Source of the DNA: Gp6-AA40 sp035496255
GTDB taxonomy: Bacteria > Acidobacteriota > Vicinamibacteria > Vicinamibacterales > UBA2999
DNA: 64,000 nucleotides
Assembly: GCA_035496255.1 (NCBI GenBank)
Contig: DATJEU010000050.1
Coordinates: 1-64,000, forward strand
Reading direction: 5' to 3'
Shown here piece by piece: positions 40,355 through 48,201 of this stretch. A program made the translations under genes and the position numbers. Position 1 is the stretch's first letter, and the number at the start of each line of letters is the position of its first letter. Under the pieces are notes generated by a model, which saw only the letters and a list, made by a program, of their open reading frames with translations, did not search any database and was not told the DNA's origin.

Positions 40355-42032
40355 GGCCGAGCACGAACGGGGTCTGCCGGAGGATGCCGTTGCAGATTGT
40401 ATCCAGTCCTTCGGACTGGCCAGGCTGGAGATGTTCCAGCCGCTCGAGCTTCAGCCGGAAGACGGGGTAGCCCGCCTTCGGCTCGATGAACGGGAGCTGG
40501 ATCATGCGGTTGAAGAAGAAGTGGTGAGCGTAGCGGCGCGCACGCGTGACGTGATCGGCGTCGAGGCGCGCGGGAAACGGCAGACGGTCGAGGATGCGGA
40601 AGTATTCCTCGGCGCTGCTGGCGTCGCAGGTGAGCCCCTTGTTCCGGATCCAGGCCTCGCCCGCGACGATCACCGGCAGCCCGCGGCTGGTCAGTTCGAC
40701 GCCCATCTTGGTGCCGTAAATGATCGCGGCGTTGCACTGCTGCATCAGCGTGTAGCTGCTGATGCCGCTCTCGGGCGGCACCACGAAGACGTTCGGCGGC
40801 AGCGCCGGCAATCGCTTCTGCAGCTCGCGCAGCACCGGCTGGCGCGACGTCGGAAAGCCGCTGATCTCGGCCGGGTGCACGCGAATCAGCAACTGCAGAT
40901 CGGGCCGCTTCGCGAAGTATTCGCACGTCCGGACCAGCCACTCGAGCATGTCGGGAAAGGCGTTGGCCGGGTAGTGCAATTGCGCATCCCACGACACGTT
41001 CGTGAGCAGACCGACGATCGGCTTGCCGACGTCGAGCCCGAGGCTGCTCATCACGGCGCCGCTATCCTGCTTCGACGGCCGGTGAAACACGATCCAGTCG
41101 AAGAGGCCGTCGCGGCGGCTCTCGAGGTACTTCATGAGATCGCGATCCTGCTGTTCCGTCAGCGCGCGATCCTGCCAGTGCGACACCGGTTCGGTGAGCA
41201 GCGTGTGGTGATACGTGTCGTCGTGGCTGAAGATGAAGCAGCGCTTGCGATACGCGACATTCCAGGCGGCGACGTGCACGCGCGCTTCGCGTGCCGCTTC
41301 AGCGATCACGCCCCACGGCACGTAGATGCCGTGCGTGACGACGACCGACTGGAACGCGCCGGAGCGCAGGAGCCGTCGCGACGCGAACGCCGTCAGCAGT
41401 GCGGACTCGAGGTAACGCCGCAGGATCGCCTCGCCGTGCGGCTCGCCATGCAGCGAGCCGCTGGCGAAAAAGCGCAGCGCGCCGGCGTAGGCGTGCTCGC
41501 CGATCGCCATGCCCTCGAACCTGTACGACTCGATCTCGGCCAGCGGGATCCCGAGCGCAATCGCGCGCGCTTCAGTGCGGTCCTCCGCGTGCAGATACTC
41601 GCCGAGGTGGTGGACCGTGATCCCGAGGTCGCGATAGACCTCCGCCGCCGGCCAGCGACAATCACGGCACAGATCGCGTGACGGCCCGTGCGCCGCGAAT
41701 GCCGCCAGGTCGGGATACAGCGACGCGTCGCACTCCGCGCACGCGGTCATGCTCCCGTCACACAGCAGTGCATGGACCTCGGCGCCGCGGAACGTCAGCG
41801 CCGCCGCGAGCGCGCTCTCGAGCGTGACCGAGTGCGCGTACGATCCGATGGCGCTGGCCAGCAGGACACGCGGGCCGCCCTGCGCGGATGCGCGCGCTGC
41901 GTCCCACATCGCGCCGTTGCCGGCGAGCAGTCGCCGCCAATCCGGATACGCGTCGTAGCGGGCGTAGTACCAGCGTCGCGCCAGCCGTGTCGCCCGCCAC
42001 AGTGCCGGAAGTTTCCGGATCGGCAGCTTCAT
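40317..42032 (-). CDS. Capsule-synthesis-like GT-B protein (KpsS/LipB-type), putative glycosyltransferase
   Basis: A 571-residue protein from ATG 42032, overlapping the HAD gene by 4 bp. The N-terminal half has a CxxC-type segment (MTACAECDASLY and LCRDCRWPA). The C-terminal half resembles capsule polysaccharide/CDP-glycerol-type GT-B proteins: VGKPIVGLLTNVSWDAQL, LQLLIRVHPAEISG, NVFVVPPESGISSYTLMQQCNAAIIYGTKMGVELTSRGLPVIVAGEAWIRNKG. The IxRVHPAE and GTKxGVEL motifs are the usual phosphate/nucleotide-binding marks of that fold. No membrane helix. Grouping with a CMP-sugar synthetase suggests a Kdo-like or other CMP-sugar transferase, as KpsS/KpsC are; inference. Confidence 0.65.
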   Translation of the reverse strand: MKLPIRKLPALWRATRLARRWYYARYDAYPDWRRLLAGNGAMWDAARASAQGGPRVLLASAIGSYAHSVTLESALAAALTFRGAEVHALLCDGSMTACAECDASLYPDLAAFAAHGPSRDLCRDCRWPAAEVYRDLGITVHHLGEYLHAEDRTEARAIALGIPLAEIESYRFEGMAIGEHAYAGALRFFASGSLHGEPHGEAILRRYLESALLTAFASRRLLRSGAFQSVVVTHGIYVPWGVIAEAAREARVHVAAWNVAYRKRCFIFSHDDTYHHTLLTEPVSHWQDRALTEQQDRDLMKYLESRRDGLFDWIVFHRPSKQDSGAVMSSLGLDVGKPIVGLLTNVSWDAQLHYPANAFPDMLEWLVRTCEYFAKRPDLQLLIRVHPAEISGFPTSRQPVLRELQKRLPALPPNVFVVPPESGISSYTLMQQCNAAIIYGTKMGVELTSRGLPVIVAGEAWIRNKGLTCDASSAEEYFRILDRLPFPARLDADHVTRARRYAHHFFFNRMIQLPFIEPKAGYPVFRLKLERLEHLQPGQSEGLDTICNGILRQTPFVLGHASESVPESIAR

Positions 42033-42817
42033 CCGCGGGACGTCCGGGATCCGCCTGATGCCCGGCTGAAGCCGGGCCCGACGCTCTCGTCGTCGTGGCC
42101 GGCCTGCGAATCGTCGCGCCCGGCTTCGGCCGGGCGCTCCGACGGCGCCGCACCAATCAACGCGAGGAACTCGTCCACCGGTGGAAGCTGCGGCATCACG
42201 CGCCACGGATGATGCGCCTGCAGTTCGTCGAGCGAGTAGCCGCCGGTCGCAACGGCGATCGTTCTGGCGCCGATCGCGTTCGCGCACTCGATGTCGTGCG
42301 GCGTGTCGCCGATGACGAAGATCGCTTCGTCGGCAATGGGCCCGGCCTGGCGCGCCAATGCGAGTGCGCGCACCGCAATGGTTGCGCGCGCTCCCGGATC
42401 CTCGGCAAATGCGCCATCGGCAAAGTAGTGAAACAGGCCGTAGTGCGTCAGCTTCGCTGCCGCGCCGCCGCGCGTATTGCCGGTGAGCAGATACGAGCGG
42501 ATATCCGGCCGATCGCGGGTCGCGTCGAGAATCTCGCGCGCGTTCGGCATCACGTGCCCCTGGCGCTGCGGCAGATAGTCCGGCAGCAGGCTCTCATAGC
42601 GCGCGACCATCCGGTGGATTGTGTCGAGATCGGCTGCGACGTCGAGCATCTCGAAGGTGCGCACGGCGATCTGATAATCGGTCAGGCCGGGCACGCGGAT
42701 GCTCGCGAGCTGGAACGGCTTCCCGGTGCTCTCTCTGACCGCCTGTTCCCACGCCGGCGCGCCCCCCTTGCCGGTGGTCAGCAGCGTGCCGTCGATATCC
42801 CAGAACAGAACGATCAT
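42029..42817 (-). CDS. HAD-superfamily phosphatase with repeat-encoded C-terminal tail
   Basis: A 262-residue HAD hydrolase from ATG 42817 (overlapping the transketolase stop). Motif I is FWDIDGTLLTTGKGG, motif II YLLTGNTRGG, motif III the Lys in AAAKLTHYG, motif IV EAIFVIGDTPHDIECANAIGARTIAVATGGYS. Substrate is presumably a phosphorylated sugar of the pathway. The conserved domain ends near VDEFLALIG; the last about 35 residues (GAAPSERPAEAGRDDSQAGHDDES...) are encoded by two palindromic hairpins, so the original stop was probably lost by repeat insertion. Confidence 0.85.
   Translation of the reverse strand: MIVLFWDIDGTLLTTGKGGAPAWEQAVRESTGKPFQLASIRVPGLTDYQIAVRTFEMLDVAADLDTIHRMVARYESLLPDYLPQRQGHVMPNAREILDATRDRPDIRSYLLTGNTRGGAAAKLTHYGLFHYFADGAFAEDPGARATIAVRALALARQAGPIADEAIFVIGDTPHDIECANAIGARTIAVATGGYSLDELQAHHPWRVMPQLPPVDEFLALIGAAPSERPAEAGRDDSQAGHDDESVGPGFSRASGGSRTSRG
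42060..42137. repeat. Paired GCCGGGC hairpins in the HAD gene 3' end
   Basis: GCCCGGCT/AGCCGGGC (42060-42077, loop GA) and GCGCCCGGC/GCCGGGCGC (42116-42137, loop TTCG), both perfect, 38 bp apart. The second closes with a stable UUCG-type tetraloop. The whole unit is translated as the HAD tail. Confidence 0.85.
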
Positions 42818-44772
42818 GCGACCGATACGGGATGGGTCACGGCGGCACCGATCCGGCGAACCAGACCGGCAACATCGAGGCCGTGATACGCCAGCACTTC
42901 GTCGTTGGTGCCGCACTCCGGCAGTTCGGTCACCCCGATCGCCGTGACGCGAACGGCCGGCTCGAGACCGAGGCTGGCGATCGCCGCCCCCAGCATCTCG
43001 CTCTGGCCGCCGGTCAGATAGTGATTGTCCAGCGTGACGATGGCGCGGTGCGATCCGATCACCTGGCGCAACCAGCCGCGATCGATGCGATTCAGCCACG
43101 GCAGGTTGACGATGCGGAGGTTCAACCCCGCCGCTTGCTGCAACTGCACGGCGGCCTCGAATGCGTTGGCGAGCATCCACGGGCCGTAACCGAAAATGAC
43201 ACCGTCGCTGCCCTCGCGAACCACCCAACCCTTGCCGACCTCTGGGCGCTCGGCACCGGCATACTCGAACGGCATCGGCCACTTCACCGACACCAGCCGC
43301 AGGTACGCGCTCTCGTCGAGACGATTGACGATCGTGTCGTAGACGGCGTGGAGCTCCGCCTCCATGCACGGTTCAACGAGCACCATTCCCGGAATGCCGC
43401 CGAGCGCGGAAATGTCACGGACCGACTGGTGTGAATGCCCGGGGCCTCCCGGCAGCAGTCCGGCAAGCGAGCCGACGTAGATCACTTTCGAGCGCTCGCT
43501 TGCCTGGTTGTACATCTGTTCGTTCGGCCGGGCGGCGAGAAAGCAGGCGAACGAGTGGACCACCGGCAGCACGCCGCGGCGTGCCATCCCCGCTGCCGTC
43601 GAGACCATGTCCTGCTCGGCGATCCCGCATTCGACGAACCGCCGCGGATATTTCTTCGCGAACGCGATCAGGCCGCAGTCCTTGATCAGGTCGGCGTCGA
43701 GCACCATCAGGTGCGGGTGGCGATCCGCCTGCGCGACAAGGGCCTTCTCGTACGCAGCGATCAGGTTATCGGTCTTGCGCGGCTCGCGGCGCGGATTGCG
43801 GGTGCGCGTGCCGGACGCGAGCTGACCGAGGCCAAGCGCGGAGAACAGACGCTCAGCCCGCGGACGCAGCTCTTTCACCGCCGCGGTGTACTTGTCCTCA
43901 CTCGGCGCACCGGAGTGGAACAGATACAGATCGTCGGCCGCCAGTGCCGCCGGGCCCTCCATGAAACTGACGCCCTTGCCCTTGATCGTGTCGGCGATGA
44001 TCACCTTCGGCTGGTCGGTGATGTTGTCGAGCGCACGGAACGTTCGTTCGATCGCGGCGACGTCGTGGCCGTCCACGCGGCTCACGTGCCAGCCGAAGGC
44101 ACGCAGCTTCGCCTCCAGATCGCCGAGGTCGCTCACCTGCTTCACCCAGGTATCCGACTGGATCTTGTTGTGATCGATGATCGCGACGATTTCACCGAGG
44201 CCACGGTTCGCCGTCGGGCCGAGCGACTCCCAGAACTGCCCTTCCTGCAGCTCGCCGTCGCCGGTCAGCACGAACACACGCCGTGACCTGCCGGTCAACC
44301 GATTCGCGAGCGCCATCCCTTTCGCCTTGGAGATGCCCATCCCCAGTGAGCCGGTGTTGGCCTGGATGTACGGCGTTTCGACGTGCGGGTGGCCAGGCAG
44401 CCCCCTGATCCGCCGCAACTCGTGGAGCATGTCCTCCGGAAGCAGGCCCAACCCGATCAGGACGTTGTAGAGCGCCGGCGCGTCATGTCCCTTCGACGAG
44501 AAGAAGATGTCGCAGGCGTCAGGTCCCTTGTCGAGATCGCGGAGCTCGTTGAGGAACAGCCAGCTCATGATCTCGATCGAGCTGAAGCTGGTGCCGATGT
44601 GCCCCGACCACGCGCCGGCAATCATGTAGAGCGTGTTGAGACGCGCCAGCGCCGCAAACGCTTCCGCCTTCGCCACCGCGCCCGCCTGCGCGTCGCGCAG
44701 GCGCCGGAATTCGGCGGCCGGCACGAACGTCAGCTCGAGGCTTTCTCCCTGATCTGTCTGTAGATCTCCCAT
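42814..44772 (-). CDS. Transketolase-family enzyme of the polysaccharide cluster
   Basis: A 652-residue two-domain thiamine-diphosphate enzyme from ATG 44772. ARLNTLYMIAGAWSGHIGTSFSSIEIMSWLFLNELR replaces the usual 'ANAIRxL...SGHPG' start; then IFFSSKGHDAPALYNVLIGLGLL, GSLGMGISKAKGMALANRL, TPP motif VLTGDGELQEGQFWESLG, DHNKIQSDTWVK and a C-terminal half with LDADLIKDCG, FVECGIAEQDMVSTAAGMA, SFACFLAARPNEQMYNQAS and GGPGHSHQSVRDISAL. It is distinct from the housekeeping enzyme at 5407 and carries GHIG for GHPG. With a CMP-sugar synthetase and HAD phosphatase alongside, it probably builds an unusual ketose for the glycan. Confidence 0.85.
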   Translation of the reverse strand: MGDLQTDQGESLELTFVPAAEFRRLRDAQAGAVAKAEAFAALARLNTLYMIAGAWSGHIGTSFSSIEIMSWLFLNELRDLDKGPDACDIFFSSKGHDAPALYNVLIGLGLLPEDMLHELRRIRGLPGHPHVETPYIQANTGSLGMGISKAKGMALANRLTGRSRRVFVLTGDGELQEGQFWESLGPTANRGLGEIVAIIDHNKIQSDTWVKQVSDLGDLEAKLRAFGWHVSRVDGHDVAAIERTFRALDNITDQPKVIIADTIKGKGVSFMEGPAALAADDLYLFHSGAPSEDKYTAAVKELRPRAERLFSALGLGQLASGTRTRNPRREPRKTDNLIAAYEKALVAQADRHPHLMVLDADLIKDCGLIAFAKKYPRRFVECGIAEQDMVSTAAGMARRGVLPVVHSFACFLAARPNEQMYNQASERSKVIYVGSLAGLLPGGPGHSHQSVRDISALGGIPGMVLVEPCMEAELHAVYDTIVNRLDESAYLRLVSVKWPMPFEYAGAERPEVGKGWVVREGSDGVIFGYGPWMLANAFEAAVQLQQAAGLNLRIVNLPWLNRIDRGWLRQVIGSHRAIVTLDNHYLTGGQSEMLGAAIASLGLEPAVRVTAIGVTELPECGTNDEVLAYHGLDVAGLVRRIGAAVTHPVSVA

Positions 44773-44773
44773 C

Positions 44774-44843
44774 ACTCCCAACTTCCAACGCCCAATTCCC
44801 AACAACGCCCAACCCTGGGCGTTGGACTTTTGGGAGGTGGGCG
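44774..44843. repeat. CTCCCAA-type heptad hairpin before the cluster transketolase
   Basis: Heptads ACTCCCA, ACTTCCA, ACGCCCA, ATTCCCA run from 44774 to 44801; the perfect stem CAACGCCCA (44803-44811) / TGGGCGTTG (44816-44824) follows, then the degenerate right arm to 44843. The element starts right at the upstream gene's stop codon and ends two bases before the transketolase ATG, so it forms the whole leader and any ribosome-binding site must lie in it. Confidence 0.9.
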
Positions 44844-45644
44844 TTATACGACGGCGCCGTATGCAGCAGCCGCGATCCGTGGCAGCGCGGCTGCCCCATC
44901 GGCGATCAGCTTCTCCGCCACCATCCAGTCCGACGGATCGTTGATGTCGAACCCTTCGTAGCCTTCGGTGATGAAGGGCACGACGACATCTCCGGCGAGG
45001 CTGTGTTGTTCGAGAACGGTGCGCGCCCAGGCGATCTCGAGCGACGCGTTCTGCACATACACCGGCGGAAGCGCCTGATACGGCGTGCTGTGCCACGGCA
45101 CGCCACGAGTCGGCAATTCGCCGGATCCAGATCCTGACAGCGCCGGATTCTCGAACGGCAGCAGCGGCAGCATGCGGTTGCCGCGCACCACCCACATCTT
45201 GCCGGGATGCTGCGCGCACTTCTCGATCGCGCGCAGCGAGTCCACACCTTCCTGCGCCCCGAACAACGCCCACGCACGCTGAATCGTGTCAGCCGTGCGA
45301 AAGGGGCTCGTCGGCCGCAGCAGGCTGAACGCGTCCCAGCTGCGGCCGCGCGCGGCGAGTTCGCGCAGCGTGTACTCGAGCCACTCGATGTCGGGAGACG
45401 TGTCGCCGGCAAACGCCGCCGGCCGCAGGAACGGCACCTCGGCGCCGTAGTGGCGAGCGACCGCGGCGATCTCTTCCGAGTCAGTCGACACAATCACCGA
45501 CTCGAAGACACCGCTCTCCAGCGCCGGCACGATCGTGTACGCCAGCGTCGGATGCCCCCGCAGCAGCCGCACGTTCTTGCCCGGCACGCGCTTGCTGCCA
45601 CGCCGCGCGGGAATCAGGGCGACCGCGGAATGTCTCGTCGTCAC
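44844..45644 (-). CDS. CMP-sugar synthetase (acylneuraminate/Kdo cytidylyltransferase family)
   Basis: A 266-residue nucleotidyltransferase (GT-A-like fold), NeuA-like. SAVALIPARRGSKRVPGKNVRLLRGHPTLAYTI is the CTP-binding P-loop region (IPARxGSKRxPxKN); VIVSTDSEEIAAVARHYGAEVPFLRP and FSLLRPTSPFRTADTIQRA follow, with the late metal-binding D in FDINDPSDWMVAEKLI. It couples CTP to a 2-keto sugar acid or similar, giving CMP-sugar and pyrophosphate. No sialate synthase (NeuB) lies within the window; the preferred substrate may be made by the adjacent transketolase and aldehyde dehydrogenase. GTG start at 45644. Confidence 0.88.
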   Translation of the reverse strand: MTTRHSAVALIPARRGSKRVPGKNVRLLRGHPTLAYTIVPALESGVFESVIVSTDSEEIAAVARHYGAEVPFLRPAAFAGDTSPDIEWLEYTLRELAARGRSWDAFSLLRPTSPFRTADTIQRAWALFGAQEGVDSLRAIEKCAQHPGKMWVVRGNRMLPLLPFENPALSGSGSGELPTRGVPWHSTPYQALPPVYVQNASLEIAWARTVLEQHSLAGDVVVPFITEGYEGFDINDPSDWMVAEKLIADGAAALPRIAAAAYGAVV

Positions 45645-45680
45645 GTCAGCACCGGCTCGACGGGAGGGTTGCGGTGCGAT

Positions 45681-47183
45681 TCACACGCCGGCCGGATTGT
45701 GATTGATGTAGATCGTTTTCAGATCGGAGTAGACGTCGAGCGCCTGCGTCCCGGCCTCGCGCCAGCCGTTGCCCGACTGCCGCAGCCCGCCGAACGGCAG
45801 GTGCGGCTCGCTGCCGTAGGTCCCGCCGTTCACCACCGCGACGCCGCACTGGATGCGGTTCAGGAACGTCATCGCCCGGTTGATGTTCTGCGTGTGGACG
45901 GCCGCGGTCAGGCCGAACGGCGAATCGTTCGCCATCGCGATCGCCTCGTCGAAGTCGCGCACCCGGTAGAGGATCGTGATCGGCCCGAACAGCTCGCTGC
46001 GCGAGATGTCGTCGTTGGTGCCGACGTGCTCGATGAGCGTGGGCGCGACGAAAAAGCCGCCGTCGTATCCGGGACCGGTCATCCGGTGGCCGCCGGCGAT
46101 GACCGACGCGCCGCTCGTCTTCGCGCGATCGACCGACGCCAGCATGTTCGTCATCTGCTCTTCGTTGATCACCGGACCAAGATAGTCGTCGTCGCTCGTC
46201 CCGACGCGCAGCGCACGCGTGGCCTCGAGCAGCCTCGCCTTGAACTCGTCGTAGACGCGATCGAAGACGAGAATGCGGCTGCCGGCGGCGCAGCGTTGCC
46301 CGGCATTGCTGAACGCGGATCCGATCGTCCAGTTCACCGCATTCTGCAGGTCTGCATCGTCACACACGATCAGCGGGTTCTTGCCGCCAAGCTCGAGGCA
46401 GGTCTTGGCCAGGCGGCGGCCGGCCGTTTCGGCGATCCAGCGCCCGACACCACACGATCCGGTGAAGCTGATGATCGCGACGTCCGGATGCTCGACGAGC
46501 GGCGCGCCGGCCTCTTCACCCATGCCGTGGAGCGTCGTGTAGATCCCGCCGGGAACGCCGGCCTGTCGTGCGAGCACGCCGAACGCCCACGCCGACAGCG
46601 GCGTGTCTTCGGATGCTTTCAGAATCGCGGCATTGCCGCACAGCAAGGCGGGGAACGCCTTCCAGGCCACGTTGGCGATCGGGGTGTTCGCGGCGATGAT
46701 CAGCCCGGCAATGCCGAGCGGCTGGCGAACCACGAGCGCCGTCTTGTTCGGCACCGCGCTCGTCGTCGTCTGGCCGTAGAAGCGGCGGCCCTCACCGGCG
46801 ACGAAGAACCCCATTTCGATCGCGGCATCGGTCTCGCCGAGCGCGTCCTTCTTCGACTTGCCGGTTTCGCGCGCGACCAGCGTGGCGATCGCGGCGCGGT
46901 GCTCCTGCATCAGCATCGCGATCCGGCGCAGGACGTCACCACGCTTGACGGGTGTCATCTCCGCCCAGGCCGGTTGAGCGTTTCGTGCCGCCGTGACCGC
47001 AGCCGCCACATCCTCGGCCGTCGACCGCGCGACCTCGCAAATGGACCTGCCCGTCGCCGGATCCACTTTGGTGAATGTACGCCCGCCGGCGGCGAACGCG
47101 TCCCGCGATCCGATCTGATTCGGAATCACGGATGGCACAACCGTCAGGTCAGTCGCCGTGCGTTCCTCGTTGGTCACAATCAT
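45681..47183 (-). CDS. NAD(P)-dependent aldehyde dehydrogenase
   Basis: A 500-residue aldehyde dehydrogenase from ATG 47183; an earlier in-frame start would run into the repeat. Motifs: FTKVDPATGRSICEVARSTAEDVAAAV, the nucleotide site IISFTGSCGVGRWIAETAGRRLAKTCLELGGKNPLIVCDDADL with the general base Glu in LELGGK, the catalytic Cys in SNAGQRCAAGSRILV and ELFGPITILYRVRDFDEAI. It would oxidise an aldehyde to a carboxylate. In this operon an aldose or ketoaldose intermediate of the activated sugar acid is a reasonable substrate, but context is the only support. Confidence 0.9.
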   Translation of the reverse strand: MIVTNEERTATDLTVVPSVIPNQIGSRDAFAAGGRTFTKVDPATGRSICEVARSTAEDVAAAVTAARNAQPAWAEMTPVKRGDVLRRIAMLMQEHRAAIATLVARETGKSKKDALGETDAAIEMGFFVAGEGRRFYGQTTTSAVPNKTALVVRQPLGIAGLIIAANTPIANVAWKAFPALLCGNAAILKASEDTPLSAWAFGVLARQAGVPGGIYTTLHGMGEEAGAPLVEHPDVAIISFTGSCGVGRWIAETAGRRLAKTCLELGGKNPLIVCDDADLQNAVNWTIGSAFSNAGQRCAAGSRILVFDRVYDEFKARLLEATRALRVGTSDDDYLGPVINEEQMTNMLASVDRAKTSGASVIAGGHRMTGPGYDGGFFVAPTLIEHVGTNDDISRSELFGPITILYRVRDFDEAIAMANDSPFGLTAAVHTQNINRAMTFLNRIQCGVAVVNGGTYGSEPHLPFGGLRQSGNGWREAGTQALDVYSDLKTIYINHNPAGV

Positions 47184-47201
47184 GTCGCTTGAATCCTGGT
47201 A

Positions 47202-47272
47202 CCTGTAGGGCCGGTCTTGCTTTATAGACCGGCCGTCGCGGCGCATCTAAACAGCAAGATGCGCCCTACAGG
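47202..47272. repeat. Y-shaped palindromic element with two hairpins in an outer stem
   Basis: Outer stem CCTGTAGGGC (47202-47211) / GCCCTACAGG (47263-47272), perfect over 10 bp. Inside are two perfect hairpins: GCCGGTCT/AGACCGGC (about 47210-47233, loop TGCTTTAT) and GCGCATCT/AGATGCGC (47241-47264, loop AAACAGCA). The TAG stop of the downstream-listed glycosyltransferase (47266-47268) lies within the outer stem. Confidence 0.92.
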
Positions 47273-48192
47273 AGATGCACGACCGGCCGCAACTGCGCCA
47301 CGAGCGAGTCCCAGCCATAGCGCGCGTGGGCGATGTCGTGTGCGGCGCGGCCGATCGCCGCCGCCTGTTCGACATCCGGCAGGCGATCGCAGGCATTGAT
47401 GTCGATCACGTTCTTCATGTGCACCAGCCCCTCGGGCGAATGCGCATCGAGGTTGGTGATGACCGCGCAGCCGTTTTCCATTGCCGCGTTGACGGTGGTG
47501 TTGTTGGCGCGCAACCCCTTCTCAAAGAACGCGGCCAGGAAATCACACTCGCGCAGGTGGTTGAAGACCGCGGTATCGGAGAGATACCCCATGAAATAGA
47601 CGTGCGGCCCGAACAGCGACTGCAGCTCTTCGAAACGGACGATGAAGGAGCCGTCGAAGCTGGTGTTCTCGTGCAGCGCCGTCGACACGAAGATCGAATA
47701 GCTCCTGCCGGTCGCGTCGAGCAGGTCGCGGAGCCTGCGATAGAGCGGCACGCGAATCTTGTGCGCCATGCCGAACGTGAACACCGACAGTTCGGTCTTC
47801 TGAAAGCGCTGCGGATTCAGGAGCGTGCCCGGACAGAACAGTTCGACGATGTCGGGACGCTCGGGCGAGAGATCGTGCGACAGCTCGCGATTGCCGCAGT
47901 AGACGCGGCCGGCGGCGGCGAGGAGCCGCTGCTCCATGGGCGTCCGATCGAATGCGTGCAGGAACAGCTCGAAGCGGTCCTGGTGCGCCGCGACCCACTC
48001 CGACAACGCCTGCGCATCGCCGGCGCTGAACTCCGACATCTTCAGCGACAGCAGCGGTCGTTGATAGCGCGCCAACTCCGGCGAACCGATTCCGACGACC
48101 GGCACCTCGAGATTGCGCGCGAGGATGTCGTTGAACTTCGCAATCCCACACGTCCACGGGTTCAGGTGGTACCCGGCAATGCAATCAATCAT
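47266..48192 (-). CDS. GT-B-type glycosyltransferase-like protein
   Basis: A 308-residue protein, MIDCIAGYHLNPWTCGIAKFNDILARNL, with a GT-B-like C-terminal half: VFTFGMAHKIRVPLYRRLRDLLDATGRSYSIFVST, HVYFMGYLSDTAVFNHLRECDFLAAFFEKGLRANNTTVNAAMENGCAVITNLDAHSPEG, where the ENGCAVITNLD segment is the usual nucleotide-sugar region. No membrane helix. The final residues HLL-stop are provided by the palindromic element. Sugar specificity unknown. Confidence 0.7.
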   Translation of the reverse strand: MIDCIAGYHLNPWTCGIAKFNDILARNLEVPVVGIGSPELARYQRPLLSLKMSEFSAGDAQALSEWVAAHQDRFELFLHAFDRTPMEQRLLAAAGRVYCGNRELSHDLSPERPDIVELFCPGTLLNPQRFQKTELSVFTFGMAHKIRVPLYRRLRDLLDATGRSYSIFVSTALHENTSFDGSFIVRFEELQSLFGPHVYFMGYLSDTAVFNHLRECDFLAAFFEKGLRANNTTVNAAMENGCAVITNLDAHSPEGLVHMKNVIDINACDRLPDVEQAAAIGRAAHDIAHARYGWDSLVAQLRPVVHLL

Positions 48193-48201
48193 GGGAAGTC
48201 G

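Noticed and set aside
42814..45273. Transketolase start 167 codons upstream of 44772
   Set aside because: The extension reads through the heptad repeat and antisense to the cytidylyltransferase in an Arg-rich frame; the conserved protein starts at MGDLQTDQ.
47202..47272. tRNA or other cloverleaf RNA gene
   Set aside because: Three stems are present but there is no T-loop GTTCGA motif, no anticodon arm geometry and no CCA end.
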